Shown piece after piece: positions 33,619-42,360 of a DNA stretch of 64,000 nucleotides. Source of the DNA: Pseudomonas sp. GM41(2012) (lineage in GTDB: Bacteria; Pseudomonadota; Gammaproteobacteria; Pseudomonadales; Pseudomonadaceae). Each line of letters begins with the position of its first letter. Position 1 is the first letter of the stretch. The notes below the pieces were generated by a model that searched no databases, was not told the DNA's origin, and was given only the letters and a program-made list of their open reading frames with translations. The stretch lies in contig NZ_AKJN02000008.1 in the NCBI RefSeq assembly GCF_000282315.2, positions 1 through 64,000 of the forward strand, written 5' to 3'. The translations under genes were made by a program, and so were the position numbers.

Positions 33619-33684
33619 CTTCGCGAGCAGGCTCGCTCCCACAGGGGAACGCATTCCAATGTGGGAGCGAGCCTGCTCGCGAAG
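33619..33684. repeat. REPIN, GTGGGAGCGAGCC type, inward-headed, short
   Basis: CTTCGCGAGCAGGCTCGCTC precedes its complement, with the GTGGGAG ends facing each other over about 17 bases. It lies between the convergent tcdA and csdE genes. Confidence 0.9.
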
Positions 33685-33688
33685 GCGA

Positions 33689-34093
33689 TTAACCAGCCAA
33701 CTCATTCATGCGCTGTAACACGGCATTGAGGCCATTGCTGCGTGAAGGGGAGAGCTGACGACTCAATCCAAGCTGATTAAACCAATCCGGCAAATCCACC
33801 TGCTGCAACTCAACCGCCGACAACCCGTTCACCCGCGCCAGCAACAAGGCCACCAACCCGCGAATCAACCGTGCATCGCTGCTCGCGGCAAATTGCCAGT
33901 GACCGTCATCCAGCGCACCCACCAACCACACCTGGCTTTCACAGCCATGCACGCGGTTGGCGTCGACTTTTTCCACATCGCTCAAAGCGGGCAGACGGTC
34001 GCCCCATTGCATCAACAGCCGCGCCCGCTGTTCCCAGCCGGCAGCATTCTGAAAAACCTCCAGCGCCGCAACCGCATCGGCAGGCAAGTTCAT
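33689..34093 (-). CDS. csdE: SufE-family sulfur acceptor, CsdE-like
   Basis: The 134-residue protein accepts persulfide sulfur from its partner desulfurase. The acceptor cysteine is seen in NRVHGCESQVWL (about residue 51), and the SufE fold continues to the C-terminal helix. Its start overlaps the csdA-like stop by 4 bases (ATGA), so the desulfurase and acceptor are made together. Confidence 0.9.
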   Translation of the reverse strand: MNLPADAVAALEVFQNAAGWEQRARLLMQWGDRLPALSDVEKVDANRVHGCESQVWLVGALDDGHWQFAASSDARLIRGLVALLLARVNGLSAVELQQVDLPDWFNQLGLSRQLSPSRSNGLNAVLQRMNELAG

Positions 34094-35295
34094 CGCAACA
34101 ACTCCAGCGCCTGATCCAGCGCTTCAAAGAACCGTTCCAAATCTTCGGAATCGTTGTACAGCGCCAACGACACCCGAATCGCCCCGGCCAATTCAAAGCT
34201 TTTCAACAATGGCATGGCGCAGTGGTGACCCGCGCGCACCGCGATCCCCTGTTCGGTCAGCAAATGCGCCAGATCAGAGTTATGCACACCCTCGACGACA
34301 AAACTGGCCAGCGCCAGTTGCGGCTTGCCCAGCAACCGAATGCCGTTGCGCGCCTCAAGGCCTTTGAGCAAATAGTCATGCAGCGCTGCTTCATGGGCGC
34401 AAACCGCGTCCTGATCGAGCCCCGCAAGATAATCCAGCGTCGCCCCCAAACCAATCACACCGGCAATCGGCGGCGTACCCGCCTCAAATCCCAGTGGCGC
34501 CGGGCGGAACCGTGCGCTGTGGTAATCCGCATCCAGCACCATTTCGCCGCCGAATTGCCAGTGGCGCAGTTGCTCAAGCGCTTCATTGCGACCGAACAGC
34601 ACGCCCAGTCCGTCGGGGCCGTAGAGCTTGTGGCTGGAAAACACATAGAAGTCGCAACCCAGCGCTTGCACGTCGTGCCGGCCATGAACCACGCCTTGGG
34701 CGCCATCGACCACGGTCAGCGCGTTATGCGCCTTGGCCATCGTCAAGAGGGCGGGCAACGGCTGCCAGGCGCCGAGCACGTTGGACAACTGACTGACCGC
34801 CAGCAAGCGGGTTCGCGGACCGATTAACTGTGCGGCGGCATCAAGGTCGATCAAACCGTCGGCGTCCAGTGGCAGGATCACCAGCTTCAGGTCGCGACGG
34901 TGGGCCAGTTGCTGCCATGGCAACAGGTTGGCGTGATGCTCCAGGGCGCTGATGACAACTTCATCGCCCGGATTGAAAAGATGTTCCAGGCCATAAGCCA
35001 GGAGATTCAGCGCAGATGTTGCGCCGTGGGTAAAGATGATCTGCCCGCAATCGCCGGCATTGAGCCAATGGGCGACTTTGCTGCGGCTGGCCTCGAACGC
35101 CTGGGTGGCGTGGGCGCCGGGCAGGTGTTGCGCCCGATGCACGTTGGCCGCGCCGTTGGCGTAGTAATGCGTCAGGGCATCCAGCAGGGCTTGAGGTTTT
35201 TGCGTGGTGGCGGCGTTGTCCAGATACGTCTGGTCTTGCCGTTGCAATGCGGCGATGGCCGGAAAATCGGCGCGCCAGGGAGAGGCAATCATCAT
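34090..35295 (-). CDS. csdA: cysteine desulfurase, CsdA-like (group II)
   Basis: This PLP enzyme of about 401 residues takes sulfur from cysteine. The PLP-lysine motif FSSHKLYGPDG, DNAATTQKP near the N terminus and the group II RAGHHCAMPLL active-site cysteine near the C terminus are present. It pairs with csdE, giving the CSD sulfur-transfer system, with tcdA (csdL) convergent. The start is ATG 35295 or the adjacent ATG 35292 (MIASPWRADF); no strong ribosome-binding site decides, and the reading from 35349 is unsupported. Confidence 0.9.
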   Translation of the reverse strand: MMIASPWRADFPAIAALQRQDQTYLDNAATTQKPQALLDALTHYYANGAANVHRAQHLPGAHATQAFEASRSKVAHWLNAGDCGQIIFTHGATSALNLLAYGLEHLFNPGDEVVISALEHHANLLPWQQLAHRRDLKLVILPLDADGLIDLDAAAQLIGPRTRLLAVSQLSNVLGAWQPLPALLTMAKAHNALTVVDGAQGVVHGRHDVQALGCDFYVFSSHKLYGPDGLGVLFGRNEALEQLRHWQFGGEMVLDADYHSARFRPAPLGFEAGTPPIAGVIGLGATLDYLAGLDQDAVCAHEAALHDYLLKGLEARNGIRLLGKPQLALASFVVEGVHNSDLAHLLTEQGIAVRAGHHCAMPLLKSFELAGAIRVSLALYNDSEDLERFFEALDQALELLR

Positions 35296-35339
35296 GCTAT
35301 CGAGCCCTGTTAAACATGGGCGGGTGTACGCCTGAACCC

Positions 35340-35413
35340 GTAGGAGCAAAGCTTGCTCGCGATGCTTTTGACGGCCTCAAGGGCCCCATCGCGAGCAAGC
35401 TTTGCTCCTACAG
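35340..35413. repeat. REPIN, GTAGGAGCAAAGC type, outward-headed, short spacer
   Basis: GTAGGAGCAAAGCTTGCTCG and its complement lie 74 bases end to end, with an internal hairpin (GGCCTCAAGGGCC). It is the last REP pair before a 26-kb stretch without any. Confidence 0.9.
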
Positions 35414-35438
35414 GTCAGGTGATCGTTTGACGCTCTGC

Positions 35439-36473
35439 TTAGTTGTGAGCGTGCAGCGCTTCGTTCAGTTCGATGGCCGATTTGTGGGTTTTGCATTCCA
35501 CGGCACCGGTTTCCGAATTGCGACGGAACAGCAGGTCAGGTTGACCAGCCAGTTCACGCGCCTTCACGACTTTGACCAGTTTGTTGTTTTCGTCCAGCAG
35601 CGCCACTTTGGTACCAGCGGTCACGTACAGGCCCGACTCAACGGTGTTGCGATCGCCCAACGGAATGCCGATACCGGCGTTCGCGCCGATCAGGCAGCCT
35701 TCGCCGACCTTGATCACAATGTTGCCGCCGCCCGACAGGGTGCCCATGGTCGAGCAACCGCCGCCCAGGTCCGAACCCTTGCCGACGAATACGCCAGCGG
35801 AAACGCGGCCTTCGATCATGCCCGGGCCTTCGGTGCCAGCGTTGAAGTTGACGAAACCTTCGTGCATCACGGTGGTGCCTTCGCCCACGTAGGCGCCCAG
35901 ACGAATACGTGCCGCGTCAGCGATGCGCACGCCGGCCGGAACCACGTAGTCGGTCATTTTCGGGAACTTGTCCACCGAGAACACTTCCAGCAGCTCGCCA
36001 CGCAGACGGGCTTCCAGTTGATGCTCGGCCAGTTCGGCCAGGTCGATTGCGCCCTGGCTGGTCCATGCCACGTTCGGCAGCAACGGGAAAACACCGGCCA
36101 GGTTCAGGCCGTGCGGCTTGACCAGGCGATGGGACAGCAGGTGCAGCTTGAGGTAGGCCTCAGGGGTGGAGGTCAATTGAGCGTCTTCGGCCAGAATGGT
36201 CGCGACCAGCGGCTTGTGACTCTCGGCCAGACGGGTCAGCAAGGCAGCCTGGGCAGCGTCGACGCTTTTCAGGGCTTCAGCCAGTTGCGACGCCTGAGCG
36301 GTACTGAACGCGATGGCCTGATTACCTTCGGTGTAGCCCAGAACTGGCGCGATGGCAGCGACGAGTTCGGCCGAAGGGTTGAGCAGTGGCTGCGCGTAAA
36401 ACACTTCCAGCCATGCGCCTTGACGGTTTTGAGTGCCGACACCAAAGGCCAGGCTGAACAGGGTAGTGGACAT
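35439..36473 (-). CDS. dapD: 2,3,4,5-tetrahydropyridine-2,6-dicarboxylate N-succinyltransferase
   Basis: DapD succinylates tetrahydrodipicolinate, the step before DapC. The 344-residue protein is of the long pseudomonad/actinobacterial DapD type: an N-terminal helical domain, then a left-handed beta-helix with hexapeptide repeats (about 180-300; GVRIADAARIRLGAYVGEGT, GNIVIKVGEGCLIGANAGIG). It is preceded 33 bases upstream by the ArsC/YffB-like gene, which is in turn downstream of dapC. Confidence 0.95.
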   Translation of the reverse strand: MSTTLFSLAFGVGTQNRQGAWLEVFYAQPLLNPSAELVAAIAPVLGYTEGNQAIAFSTAQASQLAEALKSVDAAQAALLTRLAESHKPLVATILAEDAQLTSTPEAYLKLHLLSHRLVKPHGLNLAGVFPLLPNVAWTSQGAIDLAELAEHQLEARLRGELLEVFSVDKFPKMTDYVVPAGVRIADAARIRLGAYVGEGTTVMHEGFVNFNAGTEGPGMIEGRVSAGVFVGKGSDLGGGCSTMGTLSGGGNIVIKVGEGCLIGANAGIGIPLGDRNTVESGLYVTAGTKVALLDENNKLVKVVKARELAGQPDLLFRRNSETGAVECKTHKSAIELNEALHAHN

Positions 36474-36506
36474 GTTGATACCTCTAACAAAATGGAACGG
36501 GCTGCC

Positions 36507-36869
36507 TTACTTGAGCGCTGCCGCGTAGATATCTGGCTTGAAGCCAATCAGGGTTCGGTCACCGAGATCAAGCACCGGGCGCTTGATCATCGAGGGTTGT
36601 GCGAGCATCAGTTCGATGGCTTTCGGCTGGTCGAGATCGGTTTTGCGTTCGTCGTCGAGCTTGCGAAAGGTCGTGCCTGCACGGTTCAACACCACTTGCC
36701 AGCCGTGCTCGTTGCACCATTGGGTCAGGTGTTCACGGTCGATTCCGGCCGCTTTGTAATCATGAAAGTCATAGCTGACAGCGTGTTCATCGAGCCAGGT
36801 GCGCGCCTTTTTCATGGTGTCGCAGGCTTTGATGCCGAAAAGGTGCAACGTTTTGCTTGAAACGGTCAA
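36507..36869 (-). CDS. ArsC-family (YffB/Spx-like) protein
   Basis: The 120-residue thioredoxin-fold protein has FGIKACDTMKKARTWL at the N terminus, the YDFHDYK motif and the KRPVLDLGD segment of the ArsC/YffB family. One catalytic-position cysteine is present (ACDT) without a CxxC, as in YffB proteins, so arsenate reductase activity is not expected. It sits between dapC and dapD in the same direction, a position conserved in Pseudomonas, but no role in lysine synthesis is known to me. Confidence 0.85.
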   Translation of the reverse strand: MTVSSKTLHLFGIKACDTMKKARTWLDEHAVSYDFHDYKAAGIDREHLTQWCNEHGWQVVLNRAGTTFRKLDDERKTDLDQPKAIELMLAQPSMIKRPVLDLGDRTLIGFKPDIYAAALK

Positions 36870-37213
36870 GGAATTGCCCCCTTTGCAGGTGCTGAAAATA
36901 AAAGGTGACGGATTATGCCATGACCGGACGGTTTCGCGTCGGTCGTGGTCGGGTTTGTCTGTGGGTGATGGCGATCAGCTATTGCGTGCGACATTGGAGC
37001 AACGGCCCGCCCGCAGTCTAAGCGGCTAATGTGGCATTCAATGCTGTCGATTGTCTGGGAACCGCACTTTATGCAAATCGCCTGCATGGCCTTGCCGCAG
37101 TTGCTGCGCGGCATCGTCGGGGCCGTCTATAGACGCGGTCTTGAGGTGCGTCCGTTTGCCCACAGCCAATATAAAAGTGCCCGCACTGCGTTGCACAGTG
37201 CGGGCTGGGATAT
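36870..37213. other. 344-base gap between dapC and the ArsC-like gene
   Basis: Only the dapC terminator (37172-37205) is recognised. A reading frame on the minus strand (36866-37114) is rich in cysteines and overlaps the ArsC-like start by ATGA, but it has no ribosome-binding site and no family resemblance. In P. aeruginosa I recall additional genes between the corresponding loci, so this could be decayed sequence. A promoter for the ArsC-like and dapD genes should lie here but is not clear. Confidence 0.4.
37172..37205 (-). terminator. terminator after dapC
   Basis: GCCCGCACTG / CAGTGCGGGC with a 7-base loop, read leftward, is followed by ACTTTTAT. It lies about 9 bases past the dapC stop and separates dapC from the ArsC-dapD unit. 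Confidence 0.85.
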
Positions 37214-38413
37214 TTACTTGTTGCGGGTAATAAACTCGCGAATTCTCTTGGCCGCTTCTACACATTCGGCCAGCGGCGCGACCAGTGCCAAGCGCACGCG
37301 TCCGGCACCCGGATTGAAGCCATCAACTTCACGAGACAGATAAGAACCCGGCACCACGGTCACGTGTTCTTCAACGAACAGGTCACGGCAGAACGCCTCA
37401 TCATCGCCGTCAACATTCGGCCACAAATAGAAACCGCCGTCCGGACGCTGCACATCCATCACCGGGCTGAGGATTTCCAGCACAGCATCGTACTTCTCGC
37501 GATACAGCGCACGGTTGGCGCGCACGTGCACTTCGTCATTCCATGCGGCAACGCTGGCCAGTTGGGTCTGAACCGGCATCGCGCAGCCGTGGTAGGTGCG
37601 ATAGAGCAGGAAGCCCTTGAGGACGTCGGCATCACCGGCAACAAAACCGGAGCGCAGACCTGGCAGGTTGGAACGCTTGGACAGGCTGTGGAACACCACG
37701 CAACGCTTGAAGTCCTTGCGGCCCAGTTCCACACAGGCGCTGAGCAGACCGGCCGGCGGGGTTTGTTCGTCGAAGTACAGTTCGCTGTAGCACTCGTCGG
37801 CGGCGATCACGAAGTCGTATTCGTCGGCCAGGGCGATCAGCTTCTTCAGGGTTTCAACCGGGATCAATGCGCCGGTCGGGTTGCCCGGCGAGCACAGGAA
37901 CAGGATCTGGCAGCGTTTCCAGATGTCTGGGGAAACGGCGTCGAAATCCGGGTTGAAGCCGTTTTCGTCCAGGCACGGCAGGTAATGCGGCTTGGCTCCG
38001 GCGAGGAACGCGGCGCCTTCGTAGATTTGATAGAACGGGTTAGGGCTGACCACCAGGGCATCGTCGCCGCGATTGACCACGGTCTGGGTGAACGCGAACA
38101 GCGCTTCACGAGTGCCGTTGACCGGCAGCACATTGCGCGCCGGGTCGAGCCAGCCATTCGGAACGCTGAAACGACGTTCGCACCAGGCGGCGATGGCTTC
38201 ACGCAGGGCTGGAATGCCGAGGGTGGTCGGGTACACGGCCATCTTATCCAGATTGCTTGCCAGGGCTTCGGCGACAAAGCTTGGCGAACGGTGTTTCGGC
38301 TCGCCAATGGACAGCGCAATGGCGCGCTTGTCCGGGTTTGGCGTGACGCTGCCGAGCAGGGCGCGGAGCTTCTCGAACGGGTAGGGCTGCAACTGGTTCA
38401 GAGCGTTGTTCAT
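37214..38413 (-). CDS. dapC: succinyldiaminopimelate transaminase
   Basis: DapC converts N-succinyl-2-amino-6-oxopimelate to N-succinyl-LL-diaminopimelate. The 399-residue class I aminotransferase shows the PLP-lysine motif SLSKRSNLPGLRSGF (about 245-260), SPGNPTGA and the C-terminal arginine region NPGAGRVRLAL. It ends 43 bases downstream of the glnD stop in the same direction. Confidence 0.93.
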   Translation of the reverse strand: MNNALNQLQPYPFEKLRALLGSVTPNPDKRAIALSIGEPKHRSPSFVAEALASNLDKMAVYPTTLGIPALREAIAAWCERRFSVPNGWLDPARNVLPVNGTREALFAFTQTVVNRGDDALVVSPNPFYQIYEGAAFLAGAKPHYLPCLDENGFNPDFDAVSPDIWKRCQILFLCSPGNPTGALIPVETLKKLIALADEYDFVIAADECYSELYFDEQTPPAGLLSACVELGRKDFKRCVVFHSLSKRSNLPGLRSGFVAGDADVLKGFLLYRTYHGCAMPVQTQLASVAAWNDEVHVRANRALYREKYDAVLEILSPVMDVQRPDGGFYLWPNVDGDDEAFCRDLFVEEHVTVVPGSYLSREVDGFNPGAGRVRLALVAPLAECVEAAKRIREFITRNK

Positions 38414-38456
38414 CGGTGCGGGGTCTCGTTCAAAGCGGCTGAATCCTGACGCGCAA

Positions 38457-41159
38457 TCAGATGCTGATGCGCGACAGTTTGATTTCTGATTCCTGGTTGA
38501 CGGTCAGCTGTTCGACGATTGCATCCTGCAAGCGGCTGCACAGCAATGGGTCGGACAACGGCTGGTTGTTCGCGTCGGTGATGAAGAACACGTCTTCCAC
38601 GCGCTCGCCCAAGGTGGCGATCTTGGCGTTCTGCAGCGACAAGTCGAACTCCAGGAAGATCGTGCCGATGCGTGCGAGCAGGCCCGGGCGGTCGGGCGCG
38701 CTAAGCTCCAGCACGGTCACCGGACGCTGGGCGTCGTTGTGGATCGTCACCTGTGGCGCAAACGCGAAATGCTTGAGCTGGCGCGGCACCCGACGCTGAA
38801 TGATGGTCGGGTAGTCGTCCGGGTTGCGCAGGGCTTCGGTCAGGCCTTCGCGAATCTGTTTGACCCGCGTCGGGTTATCGCCGATCGAGTCGCCGTCGGT
38901 GTCGAGCACGATGTAGGTGTCGAGGGTGAACTGGCTGCTGGAGGTGATGACCCGGGCGTCGTGAATGTTCAGGTTGAGCTGGTCCATCGCGGCCACGGTC
39001 ACTGCGAAGAAGTCGTGTTGATCCGGCGCATAGATAAAGATCTGCGTGCCGCCTTCGAACTCGCGCTGGGTGGTTTCCTTGATCAGCACCAACGGCCCGC
39101 CATCGGCCGGCTGCTGGAGGATCGCGTCGCTGTGCCAGGCCACGTCGCCGGCGGTGTGGCGCAGGAAGTAGTCATCGCCCAATTGCGACCACAGCTGCTC
39201 GACGTCGTCCGGATCGGTGCCGCCGCGTACCAGAATGTCCAGCGCTGCGCTCTGGGTCTGGCGAATCTGCTCTTCGCGGTCCACCGGGTTTTCCAGGCCG
39301 CGACGCAAGGCCCGCTTGGTCTCGGTGTAGAGCTGGCGCAACAGGCTGGCGCGCCAGGAATTCCACAGCGTCGGGTTGGTGGCGTTGATGTCGGCGACGG
39401 TCAGCACGTACAGATAATCGAGGTGGGTTTCGTCGCCGACGATCTGCGCGAAATCGTGGATGACCTGCGGGTCGGACAAGTCCTTGCGCTGGGCAGTGGT
39501 CGACATCACCAAATGATTTTGCACCAGCCAGACGATCAGGCGGCTGTCCCACACCGGCAATTGGTGGCGCTGGCAAAAAGCTTCGGCATCCACGGCGCCA
39601 ATTTCCGAGTGGTCACCATGCCGGCCCTTGCCGATGTCGTGGTACAGACCGGCCAGGTAGATCAGCTCGGGTTTGGGCAGTTTGCCCATGAGCTTGCTGG
39701 CCAGCGGGAATTTCTCCGACACCTGGGTGTACTGCAACTTACGCAAATGTTTGATCAGGTTCAGGGTGTGAGCATCGACCGTATAGATGTGAAACAGGTC
39801 GTGCTGCATCTGCCCGACGATGAAGCCGAACTCCGGCAAGTAGCGCCCGAGGATGCCGTAACGGTTCATCCGTCGCAGGTTGCGGTGGATGCCGATCTTG
39901 CACTTGAACAGTTCGATAAACAGGCTGGTGTTGCGAATATCGTTGCGGAAATCGTCGTCGATCAGGTGACGGTTTTCTCGCAGCAGACGAATGGTGTCGG
40001 CGCGCACGCCTTTGATTTCCGGCTGCTGGGCCATCAGTACGAAGATTTCCAGCATGGCGAACGGTGTGCGGCGGAACACGTTGTCGTTGCGCGCCTCGAT
40101 GTAACCGTCGTGCAGCTGGAATCGCGAGTTGATCGGCTGCGGCGGTGCTTCGTCTTCCGGTGCGAGGATGACTTCTTCGAAGTGCTGGATGATCAGGTCG
40201 CTGAGCTGGGCAATGCTCATGACCACCCGGTAATACTGCTGCATGAAGTTTTCGATGGCTTGCTTGGCGTCATCGCCTTTGAAACCCAGCAGCCCGGCGA
40301 TGGTGCGCTGGTGATCAAACAGCAAGCGGTCTTCGGAGCGGCCAGCGAGCATGTGCAGGGCGTAACGAACCTTCCAGAGGAATTCCTGGGAGGAGGCCAG
40401 CAGGGCGTTTTCGCTCTCGACCAGGAAACCTTCGCCGGCCAGGGCCCGCAGGTTCAGGGTGCCGTACTCGCGACGGGCCACCCACAGAATCGTCTGAATA
40501 TCCCGTAGGCCGCCGGGCGAACCTTTGACGTTGGGTTCCAGGTTGTATTCGGTGTCGTTGTACTTGTGGTGACGGGCCTTCTGCTCGGCGCGTTTGGCCA
40601 GGAAGAAGTCCTTGCTCGGCCACATGTGCGCGGTGCTGGTGACGTCCAGCATGCGCTGGCGCAAGCGCTCGGGGCCGCAGATGGTACGGCTTTCCATCAG
40701 GTTGGTGACGACCGTCAGGTCGGCGCGGGCCTCCTGGACGCATTCGTCCACGGAGCGAACGCTCTGGCCCACTTCAAGGCCGATGTCCCACAACAGCGTC
40801 AGAAAACGCTCGATGGAGTCTCGGAAAACTTCGTGATCGGCGCTGTCCAGCAGGATCAGCAAATCGATGTCGGAATAAGGGTGCAACTCACCGCGACCGT
40901 AGCCGCCGACCGCCACCAGAGCTATGTCGGCGTCTTCGCTCCAGTTGAACTGCTCCCAGGCCTTTTGCAGGATGTTATCGACGAACCAGGCGCGATCCTC
41001 GATCAACCGGCGAATGTCGCGGCCGCTGCGAAAGCGCTCGTCGAGCACCTCGCGGGCCTGGCGAATCGCCTTCTTGAAGGCCGCGATCGGGCTTGCCTTC
41101 AGGGCCAGTTCAGCCTGGAACTGGCCACGGTCGAAGAGTTCGGGATCCACCTGCGGCAT
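38457..41159 (-). CDS. glnD: bifunctional uridylyltransferase/uridylyl-removing enzyme GlnD
   Basis: GlnD senses glutamine and uridylylates or deuridylylates PII (GlnB/GlnK). The 900-residue protein has the nucleotidyltransferase motif GGYGRGELHPYSDIDLLI near residue 90, an HD phosphohydrolase domain near 500 (LYHDIGKGRHGDHSE), and two C-terminal ACT domains (about 700-790 and 815-890). Length matches E. coli GlnD (890). It lies 45 bases downstream of map, so the two are probably co-transcribed. Confidence 0.96.
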   Translation of the reverse strand: MPQVDPELFDRGQFQAELALKASPIAAFKKAIRQAREVLDERFRSGRDIRRLIEDRAWFVDNILQKAWEQFNWSEDADIALVAVGGYGRGELHPYSDIDLLILLDSADHEVFRDSIERFLTLLWDIGLEVGQSVRSVDECVQEARADLTVVTNLMESRTICGPERLRQRMLDVTSTAHMWPSKDFFLAKRAEQKARHHKYNDTEYNLEPNVKGSPGGLRDIQTILWVARREYGTLNLRALAGEGFLVESENALLASSQEFLWKVRYALHMLAGRSEDRLLFDHQRTIAGLLGFKGDDAKQAIENFMQQYYRVVMSIAQLSDLIIQHFEEVILAPEDEAPPQPINSRFQLHDGYIEARNDNVFRRTPFAMLEIFVLMAQQPEIKGVRADTIRLLRENRHLIDDDFRNDIRNTSLFIELFKCKIGIHRNLRRMNRYGILGRYLPEFGFIVGQMQHDLFHIYTVDAHTLNLIKHLRKLQYTQVSEKFPLASKLMGKLPKPELIYLAGLYHDIGKGRHGDHSEIGAVDAEAFCQRHQLPVWDSRLIVWLVQNHLVMSTTAQRKDLSDPQVIHDFAQIVGDETHLDYLYVLTVADINATNPTLWNSWRASLLRQLYTETKRALRRGLENPVDREEQIRQTQSAALDILVRGGTDPDDVEQLWSQLGDDYFLRHTAGDVAWHSDAILQQPADGGPLVLIKETTQREFEGGTQIFIYAPDQHDFFAVTVAAMDQLNLNIHDARVITSSSQFTLDTYIVLDTDGDSIGDNPTRVKQIREGLTEALRNPDDYPTIIQRRVPRQLKHFAFAPQVTIHNDAQRPVTVLELSAPDRPGLLARIGTIFLEFDLSLQNAKIATLGERVEDVFFITDANNQPLSDPLLCSRLQDAIVEQLTVNQESEIKLSRISI

Positions 41160-41204
41160 TGATTGGCTTTCCTGTCTATAAGGCTGAGGAACTGCGCGCC
41201 CGGA

Positions 41205-41987
41205 TCAGGCCGAAACGCGCGGGATGGTGTCGTCGGCGCGCAGGGTGAAGATCTCGTAACCGGTTTCGGTTACCAGCAGGGTGTGTTCCCACTGTGCCGA
41301 CAGCTTGCGGTCCTTGGTGATTGCGGTCCAGCCGTCACCCAATACCTTAGTGTCGGCCTTACCCTGGTTGATCATCGGCTCGATGGTGAACGTCATGCCG
41401 GCTTTCAGCTCCATGCCGGTGCCGGCGCGGCCGTAGTGCAGGATCTGCGGCTCTTCGTGGAATACCTTGCCGATGCCGTGACCGCAGAATTCGCGAACCA
41501 CGGAAAAACCGTTCTTTTCAGCGTGCTTCTGGATCACTTCACCGATGTCGCCCAGGCGGCAGCCGGGTTTGACGATTTCGATGGCCTTGTACATGCATTC
41601 CTGGGTCACTTGCGACAGGCGCTCGGCCCAGACCGGCACGGTGCCGACGTGGAACATGCGACTGGTGTCGCCGTGGTAGCCGTCCTTGATCACGGTGACG
41701 TCGATGTTCAGCGTGTCGCCATCTTTCAGCGGCTTCTCGTTCGGGATGCCGTGGCAGACCACGTGGTTGATCGAGGTGCAGATCGACTTCGGGAAGCCCT
41801 TGTAATTGAGCGGGGCAGGGATGGCTTTCTGCTCATTGACGATATAGTCGTGGCAGATGCGGTCCAGTTCTTCAGTGGTAATACCCGGCTTGACATGTTC
41901 GGCAATCATTTCCAGCACATCGGCGGCCAGTTTGCCGGCGATGCGCATTTTTGCGATGTCCTCTGGGGTTTTGAGGGTGACGGTCAT
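41205..41987 (-). CDS. map: methionine aminopeptidase, type I
   Basis: Map removes the initiator methionine from new proteins. The 260-residue enzyme has the five metal ligands and substrate His of type Ia enzymes: VCHGIPN, NIDVTVIKDGYHGDTSR, GHGIGKVFHEEP, FTIEPMI and WEHTLLVT. It is divergent from rpsB, the normal arrangement in proteobacteria. Confidence 0.96.
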   Translation of the reverse strand: MTVTLKTPEDIAKMRIAGKLAADVLEMIAEHVKPGITTEELDRICHDYIVNEQKAIPAPLNYKGFPKSICTSINHVVCHGIPNEKPLKDGDTLNIDVTVIKDGYHGDTSRMFHVGTVPVWAERLSQVTQECMYKAIEIVKPGCRLGDIGEVIQKHAEKNGFSVVREFCGHGIGKVFHEEPQILHYGRAGTGMELKAGMTFTIEPMINQGKADTKVLGDGWTAITKDRKLSAQWEHTLLVTETGYEIFTLRADDTIPRVSA

Positions 41988-42212
41988 ACAGGCTCTCTCT
42001 GCGCTCGATGGCGCCTTCTAAAACGAAATGGGCGTTGCGCGATCGATCTTCGCGGCCCTTAAAAACGCGATTCTAACAGACGAGCAGCGCAAATCTGAGC
42101 CTCTGTGCATCGCTTCTCCTTATAGAATGGCGCATTCTTGGAGGATTCCAAGGGCTGGAACCAAAGCATGCACCTGGATTTAACAATCCGGGTTCCGTTT
42201 TTTTCTGCCTTG

Positions 42213-42221
42213 TGATATAAA
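42213..42221 (+). promoter_or_regulatory. extended -10 promoter of rpsB
   Basis: TG-A-TATAAA forms an extended -10 element about 140 bases upstream of rpsB. It resembles the extended -10 promoter known for E. coli rpsB. It lies in a 373-base gap (41988-42360) between the divergent map and rpsB genes; the map-side half shows nothing else clear. Confidence 0.6.
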
Positions 42222-42234
42222 ATGCGCCGCTTTC

Positions 42235-42360
42235 CGGGGATCCCCTGAAAAGCCTAAATCCACACACGTGTCGACACGATGACCTGGGTGCCTTCAGCTG
42301 ATGCTGCTGGTTGGTCATTGGGATACGTGGAGGCCAAACCCGACTTATTAAGGAACTATC
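42235..42360 (+). promoter_or_regulatory. rpsB leader, probable S2 autoregulatory RNA
   Basis: A transcript from the extended -10 promoter would carry an untranslated leader of about 130 bases with several complementary segments (GATGACC with GGTCATT; CAGCTGATGCTGCTG). In E. coli and relatives, S2 binds the rpsB leader to repress rpsB-tsf translation. The location and folding potential fit, but I did not compute a structure. Confidence 0.5.

Noticed and set aside
36866..37114. Cys-rich minus-strand frame overlapping the ArsC-like start by ATGA
   Set aside because: No ribosome-binding site, no recognised domain and a low-complexity C-terminal half; described only as part of the gap.
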